A stretch of 64,000 nucleotides of DNA from an uncultured Bacteroidota bacterium (GCA_937871435.1 CALMQM010000048.1:20634-84633), one strand, 5' to 3'; counted from the stretch's first letter, positions 16,556 to 25,464 are shown. A program made the numbers and translations. The notes: generated by a model not told the origin, from the letters alone.

Positions 16556-17652
16556 ACAGAACAGGGAAAGATTTTTCCGTAACTCAGCCATGGATATACA
16601 AGTCCATGCCTGATCTGATCTTTATTTTATTGCCACCATTTCTTTCGCTACTAATAGTGTTTGCTTTCCCGGGACTTTTTCGTAATCCTGAAGGCATCCC
16701 TGATCTTGTCTGGCTCTTGCTGATTGTATTTGTGGATGTAGCACATGTTTACAGCACATTGTACCGGACTTATTTTGATGCTGAAACATTTCAAAAACAA
16801 AAAGGAATTCTGATTAGTATACCGATTTTCGTTTTTATCCTGGCTGTTGTGTTGTATTCCATCGCGCCACTTTTATTTTGGAGAATTCTTGCTTACCTGG
16901 CGGTGTATCATTTCATCCGTCAACAATATGGATTCATGCGAATTTATTCCAGGAAAGAAAAAGTTTCACGAATTGAATATTGGGTGGATACAATTACGAT
17001 TTATTCAGCGACACTATACCCGGTATTATATTGGCACATGCATGGTCCCAGAAATTTTAATTGGTTTGTTGACAATGATTTTTTGTATTTCCAATCCGGT
17101 TGGTTGTCCAAATTGTGTTTTGGGCTATATGTGATCATTCTGATTGTTTATGTTGTAAAGGAAATCAATTTAGTGAGATTCAGCGGCAAATTTAATCTTC
17201 CCAAAAATCTTGTTGTGACCGGAACTGCTTTGTCGTGGTATTTCGGAATTGTATATTTTAATGGAGATCTTATTTTTACCCTGCTGAATGTGGTTAGCCA
17301 TGGGATTCCCTATATGGCACTGGTATGGATGTATGGAAGAAAGCAGGAAATAAAGGAGAGACATACTAATGTTTTTCTGCAGAAAGTTTTCAGTGGATAT
17401 GGTTGGCTCATTTTTTTAATGACCATGGTTTGCTTTGCCTATTTTGAAGAAGGGATTTGGGATGTTTGGATATGGAAAGACCATACTTCCTTATTTCAGC
17501 CTTTTTCTTTTTTGCCGGTGCTGAAAAACGCAACGTTGCTGAATATCCTTGTTCCATTGCTTACTGTACCGCAGGCTACACATTACATTATTGACGGCTT
17601 TATCTGGCGCTTGTCAAAGGGAGAAACTTTTTGGGCAAAGAAAATTCTATGA
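16552..17652 (+). CDS. polytopic membrane protein of unknown function
   Basis: The 366-residue protein has about eight to nine hydrophobic helices and overlaps the FAD gene stop (ATGA), making it the last gene of the polyamine operon. I do not recognise the family. Conserved-looking charged and histidine residues sit in or at the ends of helices: DVAHVYSTLYRTYFD, YHFIRQQYGFMRIYSRK, VSHGIPYMALVW and THYIIDGFIWR. Such a spread of intramembrane His residues is what one sees in metal- or heme-binding membrane oxidoreductases, so it could pass electrons from the FAD partner; this is inference. It may equally be a transporter. Confidence 0.75.
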   Translation: MNRTGKDFSVTQPWIYKSMPDLIFILLPPFLSLLIVFAFPGLFRNPEGIPDLVWLLLIVFVDVAHVYSTLYRTYFDAETFQKQKGILISIPIFVFILAVVLYSIAPLLFWRILAYLAVYHFIRQQYGFMRIYSRKEKVSRIEYWVDTITIYSATLYPVLYWHMHGPRNFNWFVDNDFLYFQSGWLSKLCFGLYVIILIVYVVKEINLVRFSGKFNLPKNLVVTGTALSWYFGIVYFNGDLIFTLLNVVSHGIPYMALVWMYGRKQEIKERHTNVFLQKVFSGYGWLIFLMTMVCFAYFEEGIWDVWIWKDHTSLFQPFSFLPVLKNATLLNILVPLLTVPQATHYIIDGFIWRLSKGETFWAKKIL

Positions 17653-17952
17653 AAAGATGCTGTCGTATAGATTCTGAAAAAAGCAATATTGAGGATGAAT
17701 GAATTTTTGAAGCGACAGCAATGATTCAATTTTATAGCAATCATTTTTTCCCGGATACATTCTGTATTCATTCTTAAATTATTTCCAGCGCTGATTAATT
17801 CAAATCGTCTTAGAAGAGAAATCTTAACATTTGAAATAAGGTAGGGATCAATTTATTTAAATCAAAAGATTTTAAGACTATTATTTTTTTGTTCTGAAGA
17901 ACAATTCCTGTACGCAGGCAGTAATTTAGAGGTTCACTAAAAAAATATCCCC
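17653..17952. other. intergenic region after the polyamine operon
   Basis: This 300-base AT-rich gap contains a spaced 7-bp inverted pair (GCTGTCG near 17658 and CGACAGC near 17712) but no strong terminator hairpin, RNA gene or convincing reading frame. Confidence 0.4.
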
Positions 17953-18312
17953 ATGAAACAGTTATTTGCAATGGCAGTTCCAATTCTGCCAGGAAAGACA
18001 AAAGATTGGAAAAAATTCATTGATGAACTGCGCGACAAACGCTTTAATGAATTCAGTCAGTCGCGTAAGAAACTGGGAGTTCGTGAGCGGACATTTCTGC
18101 AATCCACTCCGCAGGGAGATCATGTGCTGGTGACACTTGAAGGAGAAGATCCTTACACAGCTTTCTCAAACTTCGCAAAGGGAAATGATGAATTCACAAA
18201 ATGGTTTGTCGGCCAGGTGAAGGAGATTCACGGATTTGATCTTCAAAATCCTCCTTCAGGACCATTGCCTGAAATGGTTATCGATTCGATGGAAGCTGTA
18301 CTCCATCATTAA
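17953..18312 (+). CDS. small protein, possible dimeric alpha/beta-barrel fold
   Basis: The 119-residue soluble protein opens with a beta-strand-like segment and an LPGKTKDWKKFIDEL helix, which resembles proteins with the antibiotic-monooxygenase/dimeric alpha-beta barrel fold. The middle (VRERTFLQSTPQGDHVLVTL) fits alternating strands. I cannot assign a specific family or reaction. It stands alone, with a terminator at 18428-18460 downstream on the same strand. Confidence 0.7.
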   Translation: MKQLFAMAVPILPGKTKDWKKFIDELRDKRFNEFSQSRKKLGVRERTFLQSTPQGDHVLVTLEGEDPYTAFSNFAKGNDEFTKWFVGQVKEIHGFDLQNPPSGPLPEMVIDSMEAVLHH

Positions 18313-18427
18313 TAGTTATTCCTATTCGGATTGTTTAACATTATTTGCCTGCAACACCTGCACACCAGCCTGGGTTTATGCATTAATTCATTTTGCGTCA
18401 TCCATATGAATTGATGCGTTGGGTTTG

Positions 18428-18460
18428 TACGTGGAGATAAAAGTCTCCACGTATTTTTTT
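18428..18460 (+). terminator. intrinsic terminator
   Basis: A perfect 10-bp stem (18428-18437 with 18444-18453) with a 6-base loop is followed by a run of seven T. It probably ends the transcript of the small gene at 17953-18312. Confidence 0.8.
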
Positions 18461-18465
18461 ATAAT

Positions 18466-18783
18466 TTAATCGATTATAAGTCTGAAGTAACCCATCGGAT
18501 CGAATTTCAGAATGATTAATGAAAGAGCAAATCCGGAAAAATACAAAAGCAGTTCACCCCGTGTTCCGTCAAACTTTTTTTGGATGAATAATGTGATTAG
18601 AAAGCACACTAACCAAATCCAGATTGCATGGAAGTTACACAATAATAAAATCAATGTGAACTGTGCAAATTTTTCGGAACCATCTAAAAGTTCATATGAA
18701 AGTATGTTGGCAAGAAATACAGTTACCCAAAACAAAGGAAAACAGGCGACAAATTTTCTAAAACGGATCAATCGTTGCAACAT
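18466..18783 (-). CDS. small integral membrane protein
   Basis: The 105-residue reading frame encodes three hydrophobic helices (about 12-32, 40-66 and 78-95) separated by basic loops (RLIRFRK, QKKFDGTRG). No family is recognised. A plus-strand reading frame overlaps the same region (18512-18793), but it is hydrophilic and lacks any signature, so this one is preferred. The gene has no operon partner. Confidence 0.5.
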   Translation of the reverse strand: MLQRLIRFRKFVACFPLFWVTVFLANILSYELLDGSEKFAQFTLILLLCNFHAIWIWLVCFLITLFIQKKFDGTRGELLLYFSGFALSLIILKFDPMGYFRLIID

Positions 18784-18965
18784 GGCGATTTGAACGGAAG
18801 TTGATCACAAATATTCTTGCAAGAAAATAAATTATTTCGGATAGCACCTTAGAGTGGAATTCCTGGTTATCGAGACCCCAATTTTTCACCTCACTATGTC
18901 CTGCTAAATTGGAGGTTGGTTTCCTCTTAGAGGAAAAAAATAAAATCTGTACTTTTCAATTCATG

Positions 18966-20078
18966 TTATTCCAAAAACAAAATATTCTTTGAAACAGATT
19001 CGCCCTGATCAGTAGTGATTCTGAGTTGATAAATTCCGGGCGAACATTTTTCTGTGGCTTGTGAAGTGTTCCATTCAAAAGTATGCATGCCTGCCACTTC
19101 GAAGCTGGTGTAAGGAAGAGAAATACATTTTCCCAATGAATTGAACAATTCAATTTTCACTGTTCCGGTGTGCGGCGATTGAATTGCGATCCGGATTTTG
19201 TCCTGAAGTCTGACAGGGTTGGGATATACATTGCATTGTAAAGTTCTATGAGACCCTTCGTTGATTCCGGTATTATTGAGTAAATCCTGCAAGCGAACTG
19301 TTTCAGCGTTGATCACTTGTTTTAAATTGAGAGCAGTATCTCCATCGTAAGCAAGGTACGCGACGAGATTCAGATGAGAAATATCCCAGGAAGGATCCGG
19401 AACAAAACTCATGTTCTGAGAATAGGTAATGGTAGGTGTAGGCTGAGGAGGAATAGGTCCGGTAATTCCCCAGGATCCGTAGAGTCCACGACGAACTGTT
19501 TCGTTGTGATACCAATTTTGCAATGGATTCGCGCCACCCTGTAGATTGGATAAGTAATTTGTTTGTGCAAGGTTGCCAGTTGCAGGAATACTGTCTTCCG
19601 TAATGTATACATTGAATTTTACAGGAGCACTTGTCATTGGAGCGGAAGAGAAGCGCATGTCAACGCTAAAGTTGTAAGCGTTGCCATCAAAATACAAATC
19701 ACGCATTCCGATGCTGGCGATAGCCGGAATGATGTTGCGTTCCTGAAATCGCTGTTGCATAAAGAGATAACCTATAAAAATATGCGGGTTGCCTGCGTAT
19801 TTGTAACGATCAATTGCCGCAGCGGGATAACTCACTACACCAAAAGCGTCACGAACAGCGGGCCATTCAGGAATTTCAAGATCGTCCCATTCATGCCATG
19901 CAAGCGCAACTGTGTTGAGTGGAGCATTGGCTTCAATATCTTCAACTTCCAAAGCAGCGGCGGGACATCCGCCGCACCATGCACCGGTAAATTCTTCAAC
20001 GAGTACCTTACGAACAGTTTGTCCATTGGTGAAAAATGAAAGGCAACACAGGACGAGAGTTAGAAATTGTTTTGACAT
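18966..20078 (-). CDS. Omp28-like thioredoxin-fold protein with T9SS sorting domain
   Basis: The 370-residue exported protein has a signal peptide (MSKQFLTLVLCCLSFFTNGQ), then an Omp28-type segment with a thioredoxin-like CxxC site (VEEFTGAWCGGCPAAALEVE), a beta-rich middle, and a C-terminal T9SS type A domain of about 80 residues beginning at NVYPNPVRL and ending PGIYQLRITT..ILFLE. It should be secreted across the outer membrane by T9SS and anchored or released. The start is placed at 20078 because a near-perfect promoter lies at 20096-20126, so the longer frame from 20114 would begin upstream of the transcript start. Confidence 0.88.
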   Translation of the reverse strand: MSKQFLTLVLCCLSFFTNGQTVRKVLVEEFTGAWCGGCPAAALEVEDIEANAPLNTVALAWHEWDDLEIPEWPAVRDAFGVVSYPAAAIDRYKYAGNPHIFIGYLFMQQRFQERNIIPAIASIGMRDLYFDGNAYNFSVDMRFSSAPMTSAPVKFNVYITEDSIPATGNLAQTNYLSNLQGGANPLQNWYHNETVRRGLYGSWGITGPIPPQPTPTITYSQNMSFVPDPSWDISHLNLVAYLAYDGDTALNLKQVINAETVRLQDLLNNTGINEGSHRTLQCNVYPNPVRLQDKIRIAIQSPHTGTVKIELFNSLGKCISLPYTSFEVAGMHTFEWNTSQATEKCSPGIYQLRITTDQGESVSKNILFLE

Positions 20079-20095
20079 ATGACTAGGATGATTCT

Positions 20096-20126
20096 CAAAG
20101 ATAAGAATATACATGTAGTGGGCAAA
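20096..20126 (-). promoter_or_regulatory. strong candidate promoter for the Omp28-like gene
   Basis: Read on the minus strand, TTTG (20123-20126) is followed after 19 bases by TATCTTTG (20096-20103), matching both halves of the Bacteroidota housekeeping promoter. Predicted transcription start is about 20089, some 11 bases before the ATG at 20078. Confidence 0.7.
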
Positions 20127-20199
20127 TAGAATGGAAGAGCGATTGAAAAACTGTTATTTTCAATCAGAATAATGAATTATTCGACAGGAAGTGTTTTGA

Positions 20200-22287
20200 T
20201 CATTCTTTATTGGAACCTGTAACACTATACATATCTATTTCGCCCTTGTTCTTTGCTTTGATTTTTCCTCTGTGAATACAAACGAACTGATTTTTTACCA
20301 GCTCATAAGTATTCTGGCTGATGTTAATTTGTCCTGTTTCAGCGCTGCTTTCCATGCGGGATGCGATGTTTACAGTATCACCCCAAATGTCGTAAGCAAA
20401 TTTTTTCACACCAACAATTCCGGCAACTACAGGTCCACTATGTATACCAATTCTTATTTCAAATAAATCCTGATTCAGCTTTTTTCTTTCATCGTTGAAG
20501 CGATTCATGTAGTTCCGGATTTCCAACGCAGCTGAAACTACAAGTGAGGCATGCGAATTATCCACTACAGGCAGTCCGCCGGCGGCCATATAACTGTCGC
20601 CGATCGTTTTAATTTTTTCGATTTTGTATTTGTCAATGATGGCATCAAAAGCGCGGAAGAGAGTATCAATATCTTTTACAAGTTCGGCAGGACTCAATTT
20701 TTCAGAAATTTGTGTAAAGCTTTTGAAATCAGTGAACATGACAGTGACCTGATCAAACTGTCTCGCATTCGCGTTCCCGTTCATTTTGAGTTCTTCCGCA
20801 ACTTCTTCCGGAAGAATATTGTGCAGAAGTTCATCGCTTCGTTTTTTACCTTTTTGAATCCGGTTGCGTTGCATCAACACGATCACTCCAAAGAATAGGA
20901 CTATGGCAAAACCTGCTATGAAACCATTTCGAACTTGTTTTTGTCTTTTGAGTTCAGCGGCTGCGATGGCGTCTTTCTTTTCCTGTTCGCTGCGCAACTT
21001 CGCTTCTTTCTTTTCATATTCATAACGAAATTTAGTTTGCAACGAAATTTTTCTGTTCTTGTCATTTTGAACACTGTCTCGCATCTGAATATACAGATCA
21101 GTCATTTCCAGTGCCTGTTTCCAGGACTGTTTTGAACGATACAGTTTTCCGAGATTGTCAGCGGCATTGCGGATATCCGCAGGATAACCAAGTTCTTTTG
21201 CAGTAGCAAGAGAACGCTCAAGAAGCGGAAGAGCTTCCGCGACATCTCCTGTAGAAAATAAAGCTGCTCCATATAAATTAGTGCTGATCGCAATTCCCCA
21301 TTTATCTCCCAGAGATTCAAAACCTGCAAGACTTTCACGGTAATAATTTTTTGCCAGGGAAATGTTTCCCGCTTTTTCGTAAGCCATCCCGATATTTTTT
21401 TGGGAATACGCGATACCTTGTTTATCGCCGAGCGCAATTCTTAGTTCGAGAGCTTTGTTGTAGAAATACAAGGCTGAGTCGGGACGATTGAGTTCTTCCT
21501 GTACACCACCCAAAGCATTGTATGAGTAGGCGCTGGAATACTTGTCGTTGGTTTTAATTTCTATTTCGAGCGCGCGACGAAAGAAGCTCATCGCTTCATT
21601 GTATTGATTCTGGTCTTTATAAATAAATCCTATGTTCTGAAAAGCGGTGGCGATACCCTCGGAGTTGTTGATTTTTTCTTCAATGGACAATGCTTTCATG
21701 TAATATTCCAACGCTTCAGGGATTTGGCCCTGATTGGAATAGATTAAACCCATGTTGTTGTAGGTTGTCGCGATACCGTCAGAGTCATGTATTTCAATTT
21801 TTATTGCAAGACTTTTTTCGTTCAACGCGATCGCCTGTTCAATTTGTCCCTGGTCTTTGTAAATAGCAGCCATATTATTCAATACTGTTGCCGCGTCCCT
21901 TTTGGATCCTGATTTTTCGAAAAGTGTGAGACTTTGCTGGTAATAATCCAGAGCTTTTTTTATATCGCCCTGTTGTTCATACAAAAAAGCAAGCCAACCG
22001 AGAGCGTTTGATAGCCCATCAGTGTAATTGATGGTAGTGGAAAGTTGCCGTGCTTTTTCACATTGTTGGATTGCCTGATCCGGATGGTCGTTGTACAATT
22101 CTCCTGCGAGTGCGAGCAAAGTTTGTACACGCATTGTATCCGCGATCGGGTGCTGTAATACTTTTTGAATGGAATCGATCTTGTTTTGATCCTGAGCAAA
22201 AACGTTTAATGAAATTACACTCAGTGTAAAAAGAACGAAGTACCATTTCCGGTAAGCGTAAAATGCATTCATGGGGCGGTGATACAT
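20200..22287 (-). CDS. TPR-repeat class III adenylate cyclase, membrane-anchored
   Basis: The 695-residue protein has a signal peptide or N-terminal helix (about 10-30), roughly eight TPR repeats (about 50-400), a coiled-coil-like lysine-rich stretch, one membrane helix (about 455-475, GFIAGFAIVLFFGVIVLM) and a cytosolic class III cyclase domain (about 515-690). The two metal aspartates are in MFTDFKSFTQ and IGDSYMAAGG. The adenine-specifying Lys (KIKTIGD) and Asp (YDIWGDTVN), and the Asn/Arg pair in TVNIASRMES, are all present, so the product is predicted to be cAMP. The TPR part would sense a periplasmic partner. A second in-frame ATG at 22272 is an alternative start. An 8-bp-arm palindrome lies upstream at 22329-22347. 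Confidence 0.9.
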   Translation of the reverse strand: MYHRPMNAFYAYRKWYFVLFTLSVISLNVFAQDQNKIDSIQKVLQHPIADTMRVQTLLALAGELYNDHPDQAIQQCEKARQLSTTINYTDGLSNALGWLAFLYEQQGDIKKALDYYQQSLTLFEKSGSKRDAATVLNNMAAIYKDQGQIEQAIALNEKSLAIKIEIHDSDGIATTYNNMGLIYSNQGQIPEALEYYMKALSIEEKINNSEGIATAFQNIGFIYKDQNQYNEAMSFFRRALEIEIKTNDKYSSAYSYNALGGVQEELNRPDSALYFYNKALELRIALGDKQGIAYSQKNIGMAYEKAGNISLAKNYYRESLAGFESLGDKWGIAISTNLYGAALFSTGDVAEALPLLERSLATAKELGYPADIRNAADNLGKLYRSKQSWKQALEMTDLYIQMRDSVQNDKNRKISLQTKFRYEYEKKEAKLRSEQEKKDAIAAAELKRQKQVRNGFIAGFAIVLFFGVIVLMQRNRIQKGKKRSDELLHNILPEEVAEELKMNGNANARQFDQVTVMFTDFKSFTQISEKLSPAELVKDIDTLFRAFDAIIDKYKIEKIKTIGDSYMAAGGLPVVDNSHASLVVSAALEIRNYMNRFNDERKKLNQDLFEIRIGIHSGPVVAGIVGVKKFAYDIWGDTVNIASRMESSAETGQINISQNTYELVKNQFVCIHRGKIKAKNKGEIDMYSVTGSNKE

Positions 22288-22328
22288 TTTAGAGGTTCCC
22301 TTTATTTAATGAATCAGAACATCTTCAT

Positions 22329-22347
22329 ATTACATTACGAATGTAAT
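22329..22347. promoter_or_regulatory. 19-bp palindrome upstream of the cyclase gene
   Basis: ATTACATT and AATGTAAT form a perfect 8-bp inverted repeat with a 3-base centre, 42 bases before the cyclase start. It has the size and symmetry of an operator for a dimeric regulator. There is no T run, so it is not a terminator. Confidence 0.45.
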
Positions 22348-22472
22348 CAAATCACGCGTTCACGCTGCAGGTCAATTGTGATAAGATGAAATGTTAAAAC
22401 ATGTATCATTCATTTTCCGGTCGGTGAATAAACGATGATTTTGGAAATGAATCGTTAATGTGTATTATAAGT

Positions 22473-23225
22473 TTATAATTCTTCCAGTCTTTTTAGAAAT
22501 TCTTCTTTTCTGCGCATAGAAACATCGATGGCGGTTCCGTCAGACAAGATCACGACTCCGCCTTTTCCGCTATTGTAACTTTTCACATAACTCAGGTTCA
22601 CCAAATGGGAATTGTGTATTCTGAAAAAGTTATAATCGCTTAGTAATTCCTCGAATTCCTTTAGGGTTTTGCTTACAGTGATTTTGGATTTGTCTTTCAT
22701 AAACAAATACGTGTAGTTCACATCACTCTGGCACCGCACAATATCGTTAACAGATAATATTTCTTTTCCATTCGATACGGGAATACAGATTTTTTTTGAA
22801 GGAGCCTGCAGATTTTTGAGGTTGTAATAAAGAGCATCGAGTTTATCGGATTGCATGCGTGCTTCCTTCTTGCTTAGAACTTTTTTCAGAGAAATTGCAA
22901 GATCATCCGGATCAATTGGTTTTAGGAGGTAATCGACTGCACTGAATTTAAACGCTTTTAACGCGAAGGTGTCATACGCTGTTGTGAAAATGACATCAAA
23001 TTCTTCATTGCCAATTTCCTGAAGTAAATCAAATCCTGTTCTATTGTGAATTTGTATGTCGAGAAAGATTAGATCAGGTTTCATTTTTCTGATTGCATTC
23101 ACGCCATCCTCCACTGTATTCGATAAGTGCAGAATTTCCACTTCGGCAGCGTGGTCATTTTGAAGTAACATTTGCAATCTGTCAATGCAATGTTGTTCAT
23201 CGTCAACCAGAATTGTTCGAATCAT
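22473..23225 (-). CDS. LytTR family response regulator
   Basis: The 250-residue protein has a receiver domain (residues 1-120: acidic DDE at 8-10, phosphoacceptor Asp56 in LIFLDIQ, Thr in FTTAYD, Lys in YLLKPID) and a C-terminal LytTR DNA-binding domain (about 145-250, with FFRIHNSHLVNLSYVKSY). It pairs with the LytS-type kinase upstream, from which it is separated by 3 bases, so the two are co-transcribed and surely work as a two-component system. The target genes are not evident; the nearby 22329-22347 palindrome is not an obvious LytTR direct-repeat site. Confidence 0.94.
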   Translation of the reverse strand: MIRTILVDDEQHCIDRLQMLLQNDHAAEVEILHLSNTVEDGVNAIRKMKPDLIFLDIQIHNRTGFDLLQEIGNEEFDVIFTTAYDTFALKAFKFSAVDYLLKPIDPDDLAISLKKVLSKKEARMQSDKLDALYYNLKNLQAPSKKICIPVSNGKEILSVNDIVRCQSDVNYTYLFMKDKSKITVSKTLKEFEELLSDYNFFRIHNSHLVNLSYVKSYNSGKGGVVILSDGTAIDVSMRRKEEFLKRLEEL

Positions 23226-23228
23226 ATA

Positions 23229-25340
23229 TCAATCGTTAGTAATATAGGGAAGTTGCAAAATTACTTTGAGTCCTTTTTCCAGATCGATGAATTGAACCGA
23301 TGCTTTTACATCGGACAATTTGTTCAGGAGATCCATCCGCGCCTTTGTAATGTTCATTCCCATGGGTTTTTTATTCGGATTTCCATAAATTGAATGATTG
23401 GCTTCACTGGCTGATCTGCCGATTCCATTGTCAACAATGACACACTGAAGCATGTTGTCTTTTTTGCTGAAAGATATTTCTATTTTCCCGTTTTCATTCA
23501 GTTGTGAAAATCCGTGCCAGATACTGTTTTCGACAAAAGGCTGAAGGATGAGTGGCGGAATGTATGTTGTGTCGGGGTCGATATCCCTGGCGATATTTAT
23601 GTCACAGGTGAATTTATTTTTCATTCGCATTGATTCGAGTTTCGTGTACAGTTCGAGAGCCTCAAGGTCTTCCGTTAGAGTTACTTCTTTTTTTTCAGAA
23701 TTCTCCAGTATCATCCTCATAAGTTTGGAGAATTTGATAGTAAAATAATCCGCAGTCTTGCTGTCGTTGGTGGTGATGTATTGGCTTATAGAATTGAGAG
23801 AATTAAAAATAAAATGCGGATTCATCTGAGCACGGAGCGCTTTCATTTCTGTTGTGGCAATGTCGGCTTTTATTTCCGCCTGACTTTGTTTCTCTTCCGC
23901 ATCTCTTCTTCGCTTATACAAAATGAAACCACCTGTTCCGGCAAGCAACAACATGATGCCTCCGACAGTCATGAGGCTGTTAATTTTTACCTGGCTTTGT
24001 AATTCGGCAGCAGCAATGGCTTGTTCCTTTTCGTGGGCCAATTTGAGATCAGATTCTTTTTTCTGGTATTCATATTTTGATTGCAGGCTGCCTAATTCCA
24101 GCAAGTGGTCAGTACTCAGTATACTGTCATTAAGACGTATCGAATTTTCGAGTGCTTCAAAAGCCTTTTCATAGTTACCTTCATGCTTATAAATAGAAGC
24201 AAGCGTTTGCCAGGAATCCAACTGGTTATTTTGATCTTCGAGTTCTTCACCGATCTGCAAACCTTTGATGGCAAAATCAGCGGCTTTGACATACCTCGTT
24301 TCAGGATTGATATAGTTTCTGATCAGGAATGAAGCAGGTGCATCATCGAGAATGCTTGCCAGGTTGTTAAACACAATGCTGAGATCATTTCTGTCGCCGC
24401 TTTCGCGCAACATATTTTCACATTGCTGAAAATAATAATACGCGGAATCATAATTGTTCATCCGGGAATACATTACACCCAGGTTGATCAGTGTTTTTCT
24501 TAATCCACGTTTATCTCCAATGGTTGTTGAAAGCTCTCTGGATTTGTGATAATACTCCACAGCTTCATTTGGTTTTCCCATTTCATCCAGTGTATTTCCC
24601 ATAGTCATGTAAGCACTTCCCAGTTTTTTTTTGTTCTGTCCGTGTTGGCAACACACCATTGATTTTTCAGCATACTTTAAAGAAGTCGGATAGTCGGGAA
24701 TGTTTCTATAAGCGATGCTGATGTTAATATAAATATCCATCAATGTAGAAGAGTCTTTCATTCTCTCTGCAGCTGTAGCTGCATCGAACAGGCATTTGAG
24801 AGCAGTTGGATAGTCAGCCAATGTCAGATATACAGTGCTTTCATTGTTACGGATTGTATAGAGCCTTACGGCATCAGCTTCTTCGGAGGCTTTAATAATT
24901 TTTGCTCCTTCTTCAAAAGCTGCGATGGATTCCTGATAGCGGGACAGATTAAATAATGCATTACCAAGATTATTGTAGAGATTAACCTGGAATTTATTTT
25001 CACCAATTGCTTTGCAAAGTGTTATTCCGTTTTGGTAAGAAAGAATCGCATTGGAATCTTGCTCCAGATTTTTGTAACATAATCCCGTCACCATGTAGCA
25101 TTTTGCCATTTTTAATTTTTCATCCAACTCATGGGCGAGATCCAATGCTTCATGTGCAAAACGCAAACCTGATTCCGGATTTTCATCACTAAAGGTGTAA
25201 GCGATATTGTACAGAATGTTCAATCTGGTGGTATCTGCCGAATTGTGATTTTTCAATTCAGCGAGCAGAGAGTCTGTTTTTTCGACTGCGGAAGCAGAAA
25301 GTCTGATGAAGGCAAAGAACAGAAGAAGAATACGATTCAT
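23229..25340 (-). CDS. TPR-containing LytS-type sensor histidine kinase
   Basis: The 703-residue protein has a signal peptide (MNRILLLFFAFIRLSASA), a periplasmic TPR solenoid (about 25-420), one membrane helix (about 450-470, LMTVGGIMLLLAGTGGFILY) and a cytosolic His_kinase/HATPase module. The phosphorylated His509 is in QMNPHFIFNSLNSI. The ATP lid motifs are LQPFVENSIWHG and VDNGIGR. It phosphorylates the LytTR regulator encoded 3 bases downstream. I start at 25340, not at the in-frame upstream codon at 25391, because the -7 element at 25359-25366 lies between them. Confidence 0.93.
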   Translation of the reverse strand: MNRILLLFFAFIRLSASAVEKTDSLLAELKNHNSADTTRLNILYNIAYTFSDENPESGLRFAHEALDLAHELDEKLKMAKCYMVTGLCYKNLEQDSNAILSYQNGITLCKAIGENKFQVNLYNNLGNALFNLSRYQESIAAFEEGAKIIKASEEADAVRLYTIRNNESTVYLTLADYPTALKCLFDAATAAERMKDSSTLMDIYINISIAYRNIPDYPTSLKYAEKSMVCCQHGQNKKKLGSAYMTMGNTLDEMGKPNEAVEYYHKSRELSTTIGDKRGLRKTLINLGVMYSRMNNYDSAYYYFQQCENMLRESGDRNDLSIVFNNLASILDDAPASFLIRNYINPETRYVKAADFAIKGLQIGEELEDQNNQLDSWQTLASIYKHEGNYEKAFEALENSIRLNDSILSTDHLLELGSLQSKYEYQKKESDLKLAHEKEQAIAAAELQSQVKINSLMTVGGIMLLLAGTGGFILYKRRRDAEEKQSQAEIKADIATTEMKALRAQMNPHFIFNSLNSISQYITTNDSKTADYFTIKFSKLMRMILENSEKKEVTLTEDLEALELYTKLESMRMKNKFTCDINIARDIDPDTTYIPPLILQPFVENSIWHGFSQLNENGKIEISFSKKDNMLQCVIVDNGIGRSASEANHSIYGNPNKKPMGMNITKARMDLLNKLSDVKASVQFIDLEKGLKVILQLPYITND

Positions 25341-25354
25341 AGGGGGGGTGTAAT

Positions 25355-25372
25355 ATTCCAAATATATGGAAT
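25355..25372 (-). promoter_or_regulatory. candidate promoter -7 element within an inverted repeat (LytS operon)
   Basis: The minus strand carries TATATTTG at 25359-25366, an exact TAnnTTTG match 12 bases or so upstream of the predicted transcript start for the kinase. ATTCCA (25355-25360) and TGGAAT (25367-25372) flank it as a perfect 6-bp inverted repeat, so a regulator bound there would block the promoter. No good -33 element is seen. Confidence 0.45.
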
Positions 25373-25464
25373 TCGGCAAAACGAATTTCATCCAAAACGT
25401 TGCGAATAATAAGCCGAAACCATCACTTAATCAATCCTTATAGGAAGCACCCTTGATCGGGATG

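Noticed and set aside
18512..18793. Plus-strand reading frame overlapping the small membrane protein
   Set aside because: It is hydrophilic without any signature, whereas the minus-strand frame encodes three clear membrane helices.
18840..18965. Small inverted repeat (TTTCCTC/GAGGAAA) as a terminator for the Omp28-like gene
   Set aside because: In the minus-strand direction it is not followed by a T run, so it does not fit an intrinsic terminator.
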